The notes beneath the pieces were generated by a model. That model saw only the letters and a program-made list of their open reading frames with translations. It searched no databases and had not been told where the DNA came from. Both the position numbers and the translations under genes were made by a program. Shown one piece after another: positions 52,887 to 62,264 of a stretch of DNA of 64,000 nt. The stretch comes from CAZOKH01 sp964580315 (GTDB taxonomy: Bacteria > Chloroflexota > Anaerolineae > Anaerolineales > Anaerolineaceae), in contig CAZOKH010000004.1 of the NCBI GenBank assembly GCA_964580315.1, forward strand, positions 1 to 64,000, given 5' to 3'. Position 1 is the first letter of the stretch, and every line of letters starts with the position of its first letter.

Positions 52887-54401
52887 TTAAAGCGCGTGCA
52901 TCAAATCGCGGTTCACAATATATAACTGGTCGAAAATTTTTCGATAGGGTTGATAAATCTCATGGCGCTGTGCATCGGGTTGAAACACTTCGGCGGGTTT
53001 GATCTTTTCTCCCAGTTCAGCAAAACCAGAGCAGCCGCCAATGGCAACCGCGGCCAGCAAAGCGTCGCCATAGGCGGCGCCAATGGTCACGCGCGCGGTT
53101 TGAATGGCCTGGTTGGAAATATCGGCGATGATTTGCAGCCACAGCCTGTTTTTAGTGCCGCCGCCCACCGCCATCACCTTATTCAACGGTAGATTGTATT
53201 CTTTGAGAATGTCGAGATGCTGGGCAATGCTGTACCCCACTCCTTCGAGGGCTGATTTGTAGAGGTGGCTGCGGGTGTGGTGCAGGGCAAGCCCAAAGAT
53301 TACACCTCGTGCCAGGGGGTCATTAATGGGAGTTCTTTCCCCGGCAAAATAGGGCAGGGTGATCAGGCCGTCGCTGCCCGGCGGGATATTCTCCAGCCCG
53401 TCCAGGATGCTTTCATAGGCGTTGCGTCCGGTTTTTTCCTGCTGTTCCAGGGCGTCGAAAAAGATGTGATCTCTAAACCAGCGGGTGAGGGTGCCGGCGT
53501 TGTTGGTGCCGGCTGAAACGCTGAAGGTGCCCGGGATGATAAAGCTGTCATGCCACAGGCGCTGGTCAACCACCAGCCGGTCAGAGCAATAAATCATGTA
53601 GCAACTGGAACCCAGCATCACCATCATGTCGCCAGGTTGGAATACACCCGTGCTGATGGCTTCAGCCCCGGCGTCATCGGTGCCGGTGATGACCGGGGTA
53701 CCTTCGCAAAGACCGCTTTCAGCGGCTGCTTTTGCGGTGACCTTGCCCACCACGTCCATGGTGCCGCGGCAGGTTGCCAGTTGGTCGGGGCGGCAGTATA
53801 GGGTGCACAGTTCTTCGTCAATACTTCCGTCTGGTTTGTAAGCAGGGGTGAAAGTGTTGATCAGGAATTTATCGATGACATATTCGCCGGTAAGTTTGGC
53901 GGTGATGTAAGATGTGGCTGTGAGAAATTTGTAGGTTTTGCTGTATATCTCGGGTTCGTTGTTTTTAATCCACAAAATCTTGGGAGCGACATCAGAAGAA
54001 CACAGGGGACGGCCAAACAATTCGTTAATCCTGTCGGCTCCGTAATAGTCGTTCATGAAAGCAATCTCACGGTCGGCGCGCGAGTCAATGCCGTAGAGGA
54101 TGGCCTTGCGCAAGGGACGACAGTTTTCATCCACCGGTAGACAGTCAGCCCCCAGGGTGCTGGTGCCAATGCAGGCAATTTCTTGCGGCTGAATGCCGGA
54201 TTTTTCGATCAGGCTGCGCGAAATCTGACAGAAATCGTGCCACCAGACCTGTTCGGCATCATGTTCAAAATAATTGGGCTGTGGGTTTTCCATGCCGTGT
54301 TTTTCAGCATGGCTTGCCACCAGGTTATATTGCTGATCGATTAAGACCCCTTTGCTCTCATAGGTACCAATGTCGATGCCCAGATAATAAGTTTTTTTCA
54401 T
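52887..54401 (-). CDS. FGGY-family sugar kinase (xylulokinase-like)
   Basis: 504 residues with LGIDIGTYESKGVLID at the N-terminus, ITGTDDAGAEAISTGV in the middle (active-site Asp region) and VGGGTKNRLWLQIIAD near the C-terminus. The family phosphorylates ketoses, alditols and related sugars. It ends the long frl minus-strand run. ATG at 54401 is chosen; GAGG lies 11 bases upstream. A second FGGY kinase is at 42733. The substrate is open. Confidence 0.87.
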   Translation of the reverse strand: MKKTYYLGIDIGTYESKGVLIDQQYNLVASHAEKHGMENPQPNYFEHDAEQVWWHDFCQISRSLIEKSGIQPQEIACIGTSTLGADCLPVDENCRPLRKAILYGIDSRADREIAFMNDYYGADRINELFGRPLCSSDVAPKILWIKNNEPEIYSKTYKFLTATSYITAKLTGEYVIDKFLINTFTPAYKPDGSIDEELCTLYCRPDQLATCRGTMDVVGKVTAKAAAESGLCEGTPVITGTDDAGAEAISTGVFQPGDMMVMLGSSCYMIYCSDRLVVDQRLWHDSFIIPGTFSVSAGTNNAGTLTRWFRDHIFFDALEQQEKTGRNAYESILDGLENIPPGSDGLITLPYFAGERTPINDPLARGVIFGLALHHTRSHLYKSALEGVGYSIAQHLDILKEYNLPLNKVMAVGGGTKNRLWLQIIADISNQAIQTARVTIGAAYGDALLAAVAIGGCSGFAELGEKIKPAEVFQPDAQRHEIYQPYRKIFDQLYIVNRDLMHAL

Positions 54402-54500
54402 GAATGAATAATCCTCACAGTTTTTATGACCTCGTTGAAGGGAAAGATGGGAAAAAAGCAATTCACGTCATTTTGCCCGCATTCCATACACTTGCCTGGG

Positions 54501-54941
54501 TTATGGGTTGGTTTCAGCGCCCATGATGGTGATGGAAACAGTTCTTTTGGCCGGGCCGTCAAACTCCATGAAATAGACATCCTGCGCATCACCCATCACA
54601 AGTTGTCCATCCACAATGGGAAACAGGCAGTGGTTGCCGGTGAGCATGGATTTGAGATGCCCGGTGGGATTGCCGGCAGTGCTGCCGTAAGAAGGAAGAA
54701 TGCGGGCGTGCGCGTAGGGGTGGTCTTCGGGCACCAGCCGTTTCAAGGCTTCGTCAATGTCGCTTTCCAGGCATTCCAGCGCCTCATTGACCATGATGCC
54801 GGTGGTGGTATGGCTGGTGATCACCGCTGCCAGGCCGTTTTTAACACCAGATTTTGCCACGGCTGCGCGCAAATGCTCTGTGATTACGATGAATTGATTG
54901 TATTTCTCTGTGAAAAGCACAATTTTCTCAAAAACAAACAT
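54501..54941 (-). CDS. YjbQ/UPF0047-family protein
   Basis: 146 residues with the family features ITEHLRAAVAKSG, ITSHTTTGIMVNE, HAHARILPSYGS and GDAQDVYFMEFDGPAKRTV; several His residues probably bind a metal. Weak thiamine phosphate synthase activity has been reported for some members, but the real role is unknown. The ATG at 54941 comes one base after the stop of the amidohydrolase gene, so the two are coupled. Presence in a sugar operon is uncommon. Confidence 0.85.
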   Translation of the reverse strand: MFVFEKIVLFTEKYNQFIVITEHLRAAVAKSGVKNGLAAVITSHTTTGIMVNEALECLESDIDEALKRLVPEDHPYAHARILPSYGSTAGNPTGHLKSMLTGNHCLFPIVDGQLVMGDAQDVYFMEFDGPAKRTVSITIMGAETNP

Positions 54942-54942
54942 T

Positions 54943-55803
54943 TCAACCGGCCTTCCCTTGCAAGAACTCGAGTGCGTTCTGGCCAAAAATCAGGTCAAGC
55001 GTGCTTTCCCGCAAGCCGATTTCGCGCAGGGCTTCAACCATGCGAATCTGTTCAAAACGCGGGTTGTTTGAGCCGAACATCACCTGGTGCCTTAAGCTGC
55101 GGTCAATCCAGTGTTCGCCCAGTTCTTTTTTAAAGATGTGTTCATAGAATTCACGGGCATTGTCAAAATAGAGCAAAGCAGTGTCGGTGTAAATGTTGGG
55201 ATATTTGAGCAGCAGCGCCGCGGTTTCTTTCACCCAGGGGAAGCCGAAGTGCGCCAGGCAAATGCGCAGTCTGGGAAACTTGATGGCCACTTCTTCAAAA
55301 AGCAGCGGGGTGGCAAAATGGGTGGGAGTGTCAGGTTGGAGGCTGATGCCGGAATGGAAGATGATGGGTTTGTTGAAGCGGATGCAGGTTTCGTACAGCG
55401 GGAAAAGATCGGGGCTGGCCGGGAAAAATTTTTGCCGGGAGGGATGTAATTTCAACCCGGCCAGGCCCAGGTTTGCAAATGCATATTCCAACACTTCCAC
55501 TGCATCGGGTCGGAAGGGATCGACGGAGGCAAAGCCAATGAACCGCCCGGGGGCGAGGTCGATGATTTTTTTAATCTCTGTGTTGCTCACCACCTCAAAG
55601 CCGGCCTGCGTGGTTAAATCGAGGGGCAAGAGGGCAAGCTGGTCGATGCCAGCATAGTTCATTTGATTGAAAATGTGGTTCAAAGCCGCAGTACCGGCTT
55701 TATATAACCCAAGAGCCTGGCGGCGTTGTTCCAGTTGAATGGGATCGCTGCAAATGGGCTCGAAGAAAGCGGGGTGGGTGTGAATATCAATCACTTCAGG
55801 CAC
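54943..55803 (-). CDS. Amidohydrolase-family metal-dependent hydrolase
   Basis: 286-residue TIM-barrel hydrolase of the amidohydrolase 2 group. IDIHTHPAFF gives the first metal His pair, FHSGI and CLAHFGFPW further ligands, and FGSNNPRFE the conserved late Asp/Asn region, where many relatives have GSD. It could cleave an amide, lactone or decarboxylate a product of the pathway. Start is GTG behind GGAGG. Between FrlC and YjbQ genes. Confidence 0.85.
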   Translation of the reverse strand: MPEVIDIHTHPAFFEPICSDPIQLEQRRQALGLYKAGTAALNHIFNQMNYAGIDQLALLPLDLTTQAGFEVVSNTEIKKIIDLAPGRFIGFASVDPFRPDAVEVLEYAFANLGLAGLKLHPSRQKFFPASPDLFPLYETCIRFNKPIIFHSGISLQPDTPTHFATPLLFEEVAIKFPRLRICLAHFGFPWVKETAALLLKYPNIYTDTALLYFDNAREFYEHIFKKELGEHWIDRSLRHQVMFGSNNPRFEQIRMVEALREIGLRESTLDLIFGQNALEFLQGKAG

Positions 55804-55832
55804 GATTTTGCCTCCAAAAGAGATGAAAGCTT

Positions 55833-56654
55833 CTAGATATTTAGCAATTCTTTAACGCGCTCCAGAGCCAACTCAGCGTATAGGCTGGGTTCGTTCATGT
55901 ACGCCATCACCAGTTCAATGGTGCAGTAGCCTTTGTAATCTCTGGCTTCAATGGCGCGCAAGAGCTGCCGCAGCGGGATGTTGCCGTCGCCAGGCATGAT
56001 GTGCGTGTCAGACTGACCGTCGCTGTCAATGATGTGCATGTGCTGAAGTTTGTCGCCCAGTTTGTCGAAGTAGCTCATGATGGGTTCGCGGTTGCAGAAG
56101 GGAGGGCAGATGTCGCACATGGTTACCAGTCGCGGTGAGTTGATCTCGTTCAACACTTCAACCACGTCATTGCAGGTGACCACAACATTCGATTCGTACT
56201 GGGTTAGGGCTTCCAATACCAGGTTGGATTCAATTTTTTCAGCATAATCGGCCAGTTCGCGCAGGTTTTTTAGCAGCCTTTCCCAAATTTCGGCGCGTGT
56301 GGCTTCGTAGCCGGCATGAGCGGCAGAAATCAAGGTGAAGCCAGCTCCCATTTGTTTGGCCATGTCCATGTTCAATTTGATGTAATCGAGACTCTCACGG
56401 CGCATGGCTTCGCTGCCGATCATCATGTTGAATGGATAGGCATTGGTTTCAGGGGTGTAGCCGATGATGGGCATGTTGTATTTATCGCTTAAGGAAAGCA
56501 GTTCCTTCATCCCGCCAGCTTTCAAATCGGGAGCATAGGCATGCGGTCTGCCGCCCCAGATTTCAATCCCATCGTAACCAAAATGGGCTGCATCTCGAAA
56601 TGCCCGTTCCAATGGGTAGCGCATATAGCCCATGGTAAACATACTGATTTTCAT
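55833..56654 (-). CDS. frlC: Fructoselysine 3-epimerase
   Basis: 273 residues that match E. coli FrlC closely by eye: YPLERAFRDAAHFGYDGIEIWGG in outline, RPHAYAPDLKAGG, IIGYTPETNAYPFNMM, LISAAHAGY, MSYFDKLGDKL, and YKGYCTIELV with MNEP. FrlC interconverts fructoselysine and psicoselysine through a metal-bound enediol; metal ligands lie in LEALTQYESN, MCDICPP, HIIDSDG and TIELV. It follows frlB directly in the operon. AAGGAG precedes the ATG. Of three FrlC-type proteins in this window it is the nearest to FrlC. Confidence 0.93.
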   Translation of the reverse strand: MKISMFTMGYMRYPLERAFRDAAHFGYDGIEIWGGRPHAYAPDLKAGGMKELLSLSDKYNMPIIGYTPETNAYPFNMMIGSEAMRRESLDYIKLNMDMAKQMGAGFTLISAAHAGYEATRAEIWERLLKNLRELADYAEKIESNLVLEALTQYESNVVVTCNDVVEVLNEINSPRLVTMCDICPPFCNREPIMSYFDKLGDKLQHMHIIDSDGQSDTHIMPGDGNIPLRQLLRAIEARDYKGYCTIELVMAYMNEPSLYAELALERVKELLNI

Positions 56655-56707
56655 TGACGATCTCCTTATATGATGAATTGGTCTGTTTTTTTGATTGCGC
56701 TGGATGA

Positions 56708-57730
56708 TTAATATTCAACAATCCCGCCGTAATAACGGCGATCATCAGGATTGTGATCTTTATGGATGGACAGGTAATAATAGAACCATTCGAGGGGAAC
56801 AAAAAGCACCATGGGCGCCAGCATGGGATGCAATCCTTCGCCCAGGGCGGCATAGTCGAAGACAACCACATCCTTTGTGTATTTCTTTACAAAGTTCAGC
56901 GCCCTTTCAGTGGTCTGGCGGCTTTCATCGGTACCCAGCAGGAACACATAGGGCACGCCTTCTTCCACAACTTCCAGAGGTCCATGCCGGAATTCGGCGC
57001 TGTCGAGAGCACAACCGTGGGTCCAGGTGAATTCCATGAGAGTGATGACGCCTTCTTTATATGCCAGCGGGTTTAAGATGCCTCCGGCGACGGTATAAAT
57101 GAAAGGCCATTTGGATGCTTTTTCACCCAAAATTTCTCCCTGGGTTTCACAGGTGTTCACCAGTTTTTCCAACAGGGGAGGCAGCTTGAAGATTTGCTCG
57201 CGGATCAGGGCGATCTCTGGATTGGGCTGGGTGCGCTGAATGATTTCAATGGCAAAGGCATATCCAATCAATAAATGTGCTTCCCAAATGCATTCGGCAT
57301 GATAGTCAATGGTGGTGTCAGAAAAGGCAGAAATGGGATTTTCAGAATCTTTTGTGACGCTGACCGTGTAAGCGCCTTTGGAACGCGCCAGTTCCAGCGA
57401 TTGAGATACCTCTTCAGTTTTTCCATATTGTGAAATACCGATGACGAGACATTTATCGTCCAGCTTTTTGGGATTGGTGTTGAGAAAATTCCAGCCGGAG
57501 TAGGCTTCACAGGGAATGTCGCTGTAGCGTTCAAAAAGTTGTTTGGTGGTGGTTGCTGCGCTGAGTGGTGAACCACAGGCGACGAAATAAACCTTTTCAA
57601 GCCCACGCCGGTGAACTTCCTTAACAATTTCTGCTATGCGTGGAAAATCCCGCTCCAGGATATCCTTAACCTCTTGCACCATGCTGGCGGTGACCAGGAA
57701 ATCGACCTTTGATTTGTCTATCTTTAACAT
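56708..57730 (-). CDS. frlB: Fructoselysine-6-phosphate deglycase
   Basis: 340-residue SIS-domain enzyme that splits fructoselysine-6-phosphate into glucose-6-phosphate and lysine. It matches E. coli FrlB along its whole length by eye: MLKIDKSKVDFLVT, YFVACGSPLSAA, YGKTEEV, TLMEFTWTHG, EFRHGPLE, KDHNPDDRRYYGG and the final VEY. Glu233 and His249, 16 residues apart, sit where GlmS and FraB have their catalytic Glu/His pair. Follows a second SIS-domain gene by 113 bases. Confidence 0.95.
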   Translation of the reverse strand: MLKIDKSKVDFLVTASMVQEVKDILERDFPRIAEIVKEVHRRGLEKVYFVACGSPLSAATTTKQLFERYSDIPCEAYSGWNFLNTNPKKLDDKCLVIGISQYGKTEEVSQSLELARSKGAYTVSVTKDSENPISAFSDTTIDYHAECIWEAHLLIGYAFAIEIIQRTQPNPEIALIREQIFKLPPLLEKLVNTCETQGEILGEKASKWPFIYTVAGGILNPLAYKEGVITLMEFTWTHGCALDSAEFRHGPLEVVEEGVPYVFLLGTDESRQTTERALNFVKKYTKDVVVFDYAALGEGLHPMLAPMVLFVPLEWFYYYLSIHKDHNPDDRRYYGGIVEY

Positions 57731-57843
57731 TCTTTTTTCCTCACATTTTTTTGAGTGGTAAACAGGGTAAGAATTTGCTCAATATAAAAATGATTGCCCT
57801 GTGTTTCTGAATTCTTCATACCGGCAGTTTGTCGGGCTAAGAG

Positions 57844-58905
57844 CTAACCTTTAAACTCTTCCTTTTTGGTGTTCACGCTCTTTGTAAGATGAACAAAATC
57901 GCCGGGGCGATAGCCGGTTTGTTTGCCGACATTGATCGAGATTAACTGGATGGGGGCAATTTCAGCGATGGGCAAACCAATACCACGATATTGGGGCAGC
58001 AAGATGGTGGGCAGTTTTTCAGAAGGCTGGTCGCTGAACCAGAAAACGCGCATTCCCAGCGATGCCGCTTTGGCTGCCAAAAATTCATCCTCTTTGCGGG
58101 TAACCGCTTCGCCGGCCATGGCCAGCAAGGTGAAATTGGGATCGGCCATTTCAACCGCACCGTGCCAGAATTGCCCGGTGGTAAGACCTTCGACATTCAA
58201 CTTGGGTCCTTCTTTGAAACACAGCGCGCCTTCCATGGCGGTGGCGTATGATGGGCCTCTGCCTACGATGTTTAAGCGGGTGACACTCCCGATAAGTTGA
58301 TCCAATTCTGCAACGTGTTCTTCGAGGTTTTTAAAGTAAGCGTTTAAACCTTCAGCGGTGTAGTGTAAATCGTCCAATTCGCGTTCGACAGGTTTGCCAA
58401 CCAGGTTTAACGCCATTAGCTGGTTTACCGCCAGCGTGCCCATGTAACTGCGAGTGGACAAGGTAATATCGTTGCCGGTAAACATGGGAACCACCAGGTT
58501 GGCTGCCTGCGCCAGGGGGCTGGATAAATCGTTGGTGTTGCCCAGCACGAAAGGTGAGCCGAATTCTTGCAAGCGGGACAGCGTGCGCGTGGTCTCAATG
58601 ATCTTGCCCGAATTGGAAACAATCCATAAAAGCGTGCGGGGCGTGATCATTTGAGAGGCATAGGATAACAACTCACTGGTATCCATCCAATAGGCCTGCA
58701 CGCCTGCCTGTAACAGAGTCAACCAGGCGGGATATGTGCCGAAGGTGGATGCTCCCATGGATGTGATGATCACACGGTCAAAGTCGCCTCTTTTGAAACG
58801 TTTGGACAGGTCATCCATTAACTTTGAATCATAACCATCGACGACATCCTGCACACCTTTCGGTTGAGAAAGAATATCCGTGATAAATGGAAAATCTTCG
58901 TTCAT
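57844..58905 (-). CDS. Second SIS-domain deglycase/isomerase-like protein
   Basis: 353 residues with two SIS domains, GlmS-isomerase type. The first has SMGASTFG and VSNSGKIIET; the second VGRGPSYATAMEGALCFKE. Glu232 (FKEG) and His248 (QFWHGAVE) are 16 residues apart, as the catalytic pair of GlmS. It is clearly different from FrlB. In Salmonella, GfrF cleaves glucoselysine-6-phosphate beside GfrE for fructoselysine-6-phosphate; this protein may play the GfrF part. That is inference from context and fold. Confidence 0.82.
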   Translation of the reverse strand: MNEDFPFITDILSQPKGVQDVVDGYDSKLMDDLSKRFKRGDFDRVIITSMGASTFGTYPAWLTLLQAGVQAYWMDTSELLSYASQMITPRTLLWIVSNSGKIIETTRTLSRLQEFGSPFVLGNTNDLSSPLAQAANLVVPMFTGNDITLSTRSYMGTLAVNQLMALNLVGKPVERELDDLHYTAEGLNAYFKNLEEHVAELDQLIGSVTRLNIVGRGPSYATAMEGALCFKEGPKLNVEGLTTGQFWHGAVEMADPNFTLLAMAGEAVTRKEDEFLAAKAASLGMRVFWFSDQPSEKLPTILLPQYRGIGLPIAEIAPIQLISINVGKQTGYRPGDFVHLTKSVNTKKEEFKG

Positions 58906-58932
58906 GTTTTTAAACCTTTCAATGGGGTAACG

Positions 58933-59898
58933 CTAAATTTGAGCTGCCAGTTTCAATGCGTAGGCGGCGCCGATTGCTCCCGCAAAATAACCCAGCTTGG
59001 CGGGCATGATCTGTACCTGGCTGGCAGGAATCATCGGGTTATCACGGTTTAGTATGTTTTGGACAGTTGCTTCCAACAGGTCATAACTTTTCATCACACC
59101 GCCGCTCAGTACAATCCTTTCCGGAACATACACCGCAATCATGTTTAACAAACCAATGGAAAGATAATAGGCTTCACGCTGCACAATTTGCAGGGCAATC
59201 TGGTTTCCCTGGCGGGCGGCCTGAGAAACAGAAGCCCCGTCAACGAATTGCACATCGTCTAACCCAAGTTCTTTCAACCAAGCGGGATTATTCTTAGCCT
59301 GCTGCCTCGAATATGCAGTAAGGGCTTCACCTGAGGCCAGGCTTTCCCAGCAGCCGTGAACCCCGCAGTAACATTCCGGCCCGGAGGGGTCCACAATGTG
59401 ATGTCCACCTTCAGGGTGAAGGCCGTTCATGCCCCGGTAAATTCGACCGTCAACAATCAATGCTGTGCCGATGCCAGTTCCGACAGTGACAGCTAAAAGA
59501 CGACTGACATTTTGACCTGCTCCCTTCCAATACTCTCCAAGGGCGGCTGCGTCAGCATCGTTTTCCAGCACACAAGGGACGCCGAAGTGATCTTTTAATG
59601 GCTGTGTGTAGGGGACAAACTGCCAGGCCGGGGTGGTGTAGGGGCTGATAATTGTCCCGGCTATTGGATCAACAGGCCCGGTGGAACCGGTACCAATTCC
59701 CAAAAGTTGGGGAGTGCCATTTTCTTTGAGAATTTTTTCGATCAGTTCAATGGTGCGTCGAACACCGGTGTCAACTTTTCTTTCTGCGTCCAATTGGATG
59801 GTTTTAAAATCGAGTGACTCTCCCTCTCTGGTAAATAATCCAACGCGCACAAAAGTTGCTCCCAGGTCAACGCCAATGATTACAGGGATATTTTTCAT
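58933..59898 (-). CDS. ROK-family sugar kinase
   Basis: 321 residues with IGVDLGATFVRVGLF phosphate loop, ENDADAAALGE, and VTVGTGIGTALI; the zinc motif is CYCGVHGCWES with a His in HPEGGHH. No DNA-binding N-terminus, so it is an enzyme and not a NagC-type regulator. Glucokinase-like members phosphorylate glucose, N-acetylmannosamine or related sugars. It could rephosphorylate free sugar released in the pathway or act on a glycated amino acid. GAGAG near the ATG is weak. Confidence 0.88.
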   Translation of the reverse strand: MKNIPVIIGVDLGATFVRVGLFTREGESLDFKTIQLDAERKVDTGVRRTIELIEKILKENGTPQLLGIGTGSTGPVDPIAGTIISPYTTPAWQFVPYTQPLKDHFGVPCVLENDADAAALGEYWKGAGQNVSRLLAVTVGTGIGTALIVDGRIYRGMNGLHPEGGHHIVDPSGPECYCGVHGCWESLASGEALTAYSRQQAKNNPAWLKELGLDDVQFVDGASVSQAARQGNQIALQIVQREAYYLSIGLLNMIAVYVPERIVLSGGVMKSYDLLEATVQNILNRDNPMIPASQVQIMPAKLGYFAGAIGAAYALKLAAQI

Positions 59899-59918
59899 CG
59901 TTCTCTCATGTGTCCAAA

Positions 59919-60680
59919 TTATTTTTCCTCTGCCGGATCATCCTGAGGAAGGCGCTGGTATGAAACAGTAAAGCAAGCCTTATCGCTTCGCGTGTAAGAG
60001 CGGTTGAATTCGATCACTCTTCCATGCTGATCACGGCTGGTACACTCAAACAATAAGACTGCTGTGTTTGGGCTGATTTTCAACCAGCGGGAGTCTTTGG
60101 CATCCAGGCGGGTGGTGGAAAGGGTTTGCCAGGCTTTCACCACTGAAATCCCGTTAAATTCCAGGATATCGAACAGGGAGAAAACATCCAGGTCAATATC
60201 CTGGATATCAGGCAAAATGGCTTTAGGTAGATAAATGTCTTCCAGCGAGGTGGGTTCTTTATCAACAAAGTAAAGGCGGCGTAAATAGTAAATTTCATCA
60301 TCCGGTTTAATTTCCAGGAGCTTGCTATATTTCAAACCGGCCGGGCGAACGGTTCTGAACAGTGTTTTGGTACCGGCCTGGGCTCCTTCAGCGCGCGTTT
60401 TTTGCCTGAAGCCTGATAGCGTTTCCAGGTCGTGCTGCATCTTTTTTCCAACTACAAACACGCCCTTACCCTGGACGGGTTTCAACAGGCCTTCCATGAC
60501 CAGGACATTGATGGCATTTCGCACGGTCAGCCGGTGAATGCCAAAGGCTTCCACCAGTTCACTTTCAGATGGAATGGCGGTTCCAGGGAGATATTCGCCA
60601 TCCTCAATGCGGGTACGCAAAATCTCTCTGAGTTGCAGATATTTGGGGGAGCTGTTGTTTATAATTTGGTCTTCACCCAT
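59919..60680 (-). CDS. GntR-family regulator with UTRA domain (second)
   Basis: 253 residues: winged helix (about 10-75, PSESELVEAFGIHRLTVRNAINVLVMEGLL) and UTRA domain (about 90-240). Its start overlaps the end of the FrlD-like kinase gene by 22 bases. FrlR of E. coli is of the same family. With another UTRA regulator in the same operon, the two halves of the island may answer different effectors. Confidence 0.88.
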   Translation of the reverse strand: MGEDQIINNSSPKYLQLREILRTRIEDGEYLPGTAIPSESELVEAFGIHRLTVRNAINVLVMEGLLKPVQGKGVFVVGKKMQHDLETLSGFRQKTRAEGAQAGTKTLFRTVRPAGLKYSKLLEIKPDDEIYYLRRLYFVDKEPTSLEDIYLPKAILPDIQDIDLDVFSLFDILEFNGISVVKAWQTLSTTRLDAKDSRWLKISPNTAVLLFECTSRDQHGRVIEFNRSYTRSDKACFTVSYQRLPQDDPAEEK

Positions 60681-61450
60681 GGTTCAAAGGTCTCCACAAC
60701 CGAAGCAGCGATTCGCGCGCCGGAATCTAATGCGTGCAGAATGTTGCCATCGTTTAAGATTGAATACATAAATCCGGCAATAAAGGCATCGCCTGCACCG
60801 ACGGTGTTTTCCACGACGGCAGGGTAGATGCCAAACGAATGGAAATCTTTGCCGTCATATGCCAGGCTTCCTTCGCTGCCAAATGTGGCAACCACCACTT
60901 TGGGGCCCATTTGCCAGGTTTTTTTGAGGAAGTCAGGTGCAGCTTGTTTGGAAAATGAGAAAAAGGCGTAATCAACCAGGGGGAGCGTGCGCTGCACCAT
61001 GGGATCGTCATATTTAGTGGCGTAATCAAAGCTGATGATTGCCCCATTGACGCGTAACTGCTCCAGGTTTTGGTCTGCTTTTCCCCAGAAGGCAGTGTGC
61101 ACCAGGTCGTGATGCGAGGCAAACTCAATATCCTCGGGTGAGAACACCAGGTTGGTTAAAACACCTTCCATATAATCGCCGTGCACGCGATCTTTGCCGT
61201 TCATGTCCATGAACGTAATGGCGGTGGGGCCATCTCCAACGTGAAGGTGAGTAATGTCCAGTCCTTCATCTTTCAGCGTTTCCATCATCAATTGACCATA
61301 TTCATCATTGCCGGTCACACTGATGACCGAGGTCGGAATGCCCAATTGCTGCATATTCACTGCAAAATCAACCACATTCCCGGTTGGATATTGACGGCCG
61401 AGACGGGTGTAAACATCCATGCAATTATCGCCAATCGCTGCAACTCTCAT
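60659..61450 (-). CDS. FrlD-like PfkB kinase (second copy)
   Basis: 263 residues. It opens MRVAAIGDNCMDVYTRLGRQYPTGN and keeps DYMEGVL and TVGAGDAFIAGFM as in FrlD, which phosphorylates fructoselysine on the 6-hydroxyl. Relative to the neighbour at 61468 it has a different substrate-side loop (VDFAVNMQQLG for VNVAIYLKRLG). It ends in a charged tail not seen in FrlD. AAGGAG precedes the ATG. Probably acts on a related glycated compound. Confidence 0.88.
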   Translation of the reverse strand: MRVAAIGDNCMDVYTRLGRQYPTGNVVDFAVNMQQLGIPTSVISVTGNDEYGQLMMETLKDEGLDITHLHVGDGPTAITFMDMNGKDRVHGDYMEGVLTNLVFSPEDIEFASHHDLVHTAFWGKADQNLEQLRVNGAIISFDYATKYDDPMVQRTLPLVDYAFFSFSKQAAPDFLKKTWQMGPKVVVATFGSEGSLAYDGKDFHSFGIYPAVVENTVGAGDAFIAGFMYSILNDGNILHALDSGARIAASVVETFEPWVKTKL

Positions 61451-61467
61451 CGTCTCTCCTTATGCGC

Positions 61468-62259
61468 CTAAATATTCCAGGCGCCGGTATATTGTAGGGT
61501 AATGGCAGAGCATTCAGCACCGGCCTGCAGGCAGTCTAACAGGGAAGCGTTTTTTAAAATGGCCTGCATAAACCCGGCAATGAACGAATCACCGGCGCCC
61601 ATTGTATCTACTACCTTAACCGGTACAATTCCAAAGGGAGTAAAACTGGCACCGTCAAACGCCAGGCTGCCGTTTTCGCCCAGCGTGGCAACCACAAGGC
61701 GGGGGCCGCCGCTGTTCCAGGCTTTCTGGATATACTGCCTGATATACTCGTCGTCCTGTTTATATGAGAAGAAAGCGTAATCAACATGGGGTAGGGCAAT
61801 GGGAACAATTTCATGATCCAGTTGATCGGAAAAATCAAAGGATATGGTTGCGCCGCGCTGTTTCAGGGTGGGCAAGTTCTGTTCAATTTTGCCCCAAATG
61901 CCGCTGTGAACCAGTTCGTGAGTGCACAGAAAATCAATATCCTCTGGTGACAGCTTAAAATCTTCCATCACCCCTTCGATATAATCTCCAAAGATTCGCT
62001 CGCCATTGACCAGGTTTACCATGGTGATGGCTGTGCTGCCGTGACGGGTGTGCAGATGCGAAATATCCACACCTTTGGCTGCCAGCGCATTTTTCATCTG
62101 TTCGCCGTATTGATCATCTCCCACGACGCCGGTGTAGGAAGCATCTTCCCCCAGTCTTTTGAGATAAATGGCAACATTCACCGCATTGCCTCCCGGGAAG
62201 GACTGCCCGAGCTGCGCGTATACATCCATACAATTGTCACCCACCGTTGCAATTCGCAT
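61468..62259 (-). CDS. frlD: Fructoselysine 6-kinase
   Basis: 263 residues that match E. coli FrlD well by eye: ATVGDNCMDVY, FPGGNAVNVAIYLKRLG, GVDISHLHTRHGSTAIT, RIFGDYIEGVM, SFDFSDQ, VVATLGENGSLAFDG and VVDTMGAGDSFIAGFM, ending in YTGAW. It phosphorylates fructoselysine with ATP to fructoselysine-6-phosphate, the FrlB substrate. It lies 5 bases after the GntR gene and 17 before the kinase paralogue. Confidence 0.93.
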   Translation of the reverse strand: MRIATVGDNCMDVYAQLGQSFPGGNAVNVAIYLKRLGEDASYTGVVGDDQYGEQMKNALAAKGVDISHLHTRHGSTAITMVNLVNGERIFGDYIEGVMEDFKLSPEDIDFLCTHELVHSGIWGKIEQNLPTLKQRGATISFDFSDQLDHEIVPIALPHVDYAFFSYKQDDEYIRQYIQKAWNSGGPRLVVATLGENGSLAFDGASFTPFGIVPVKVVDTMGAGDSFIAGFMQAILKNASLLDCLQAGAECSAITLQYTGAWNI

Positions 62260-62264
62260 GATGT

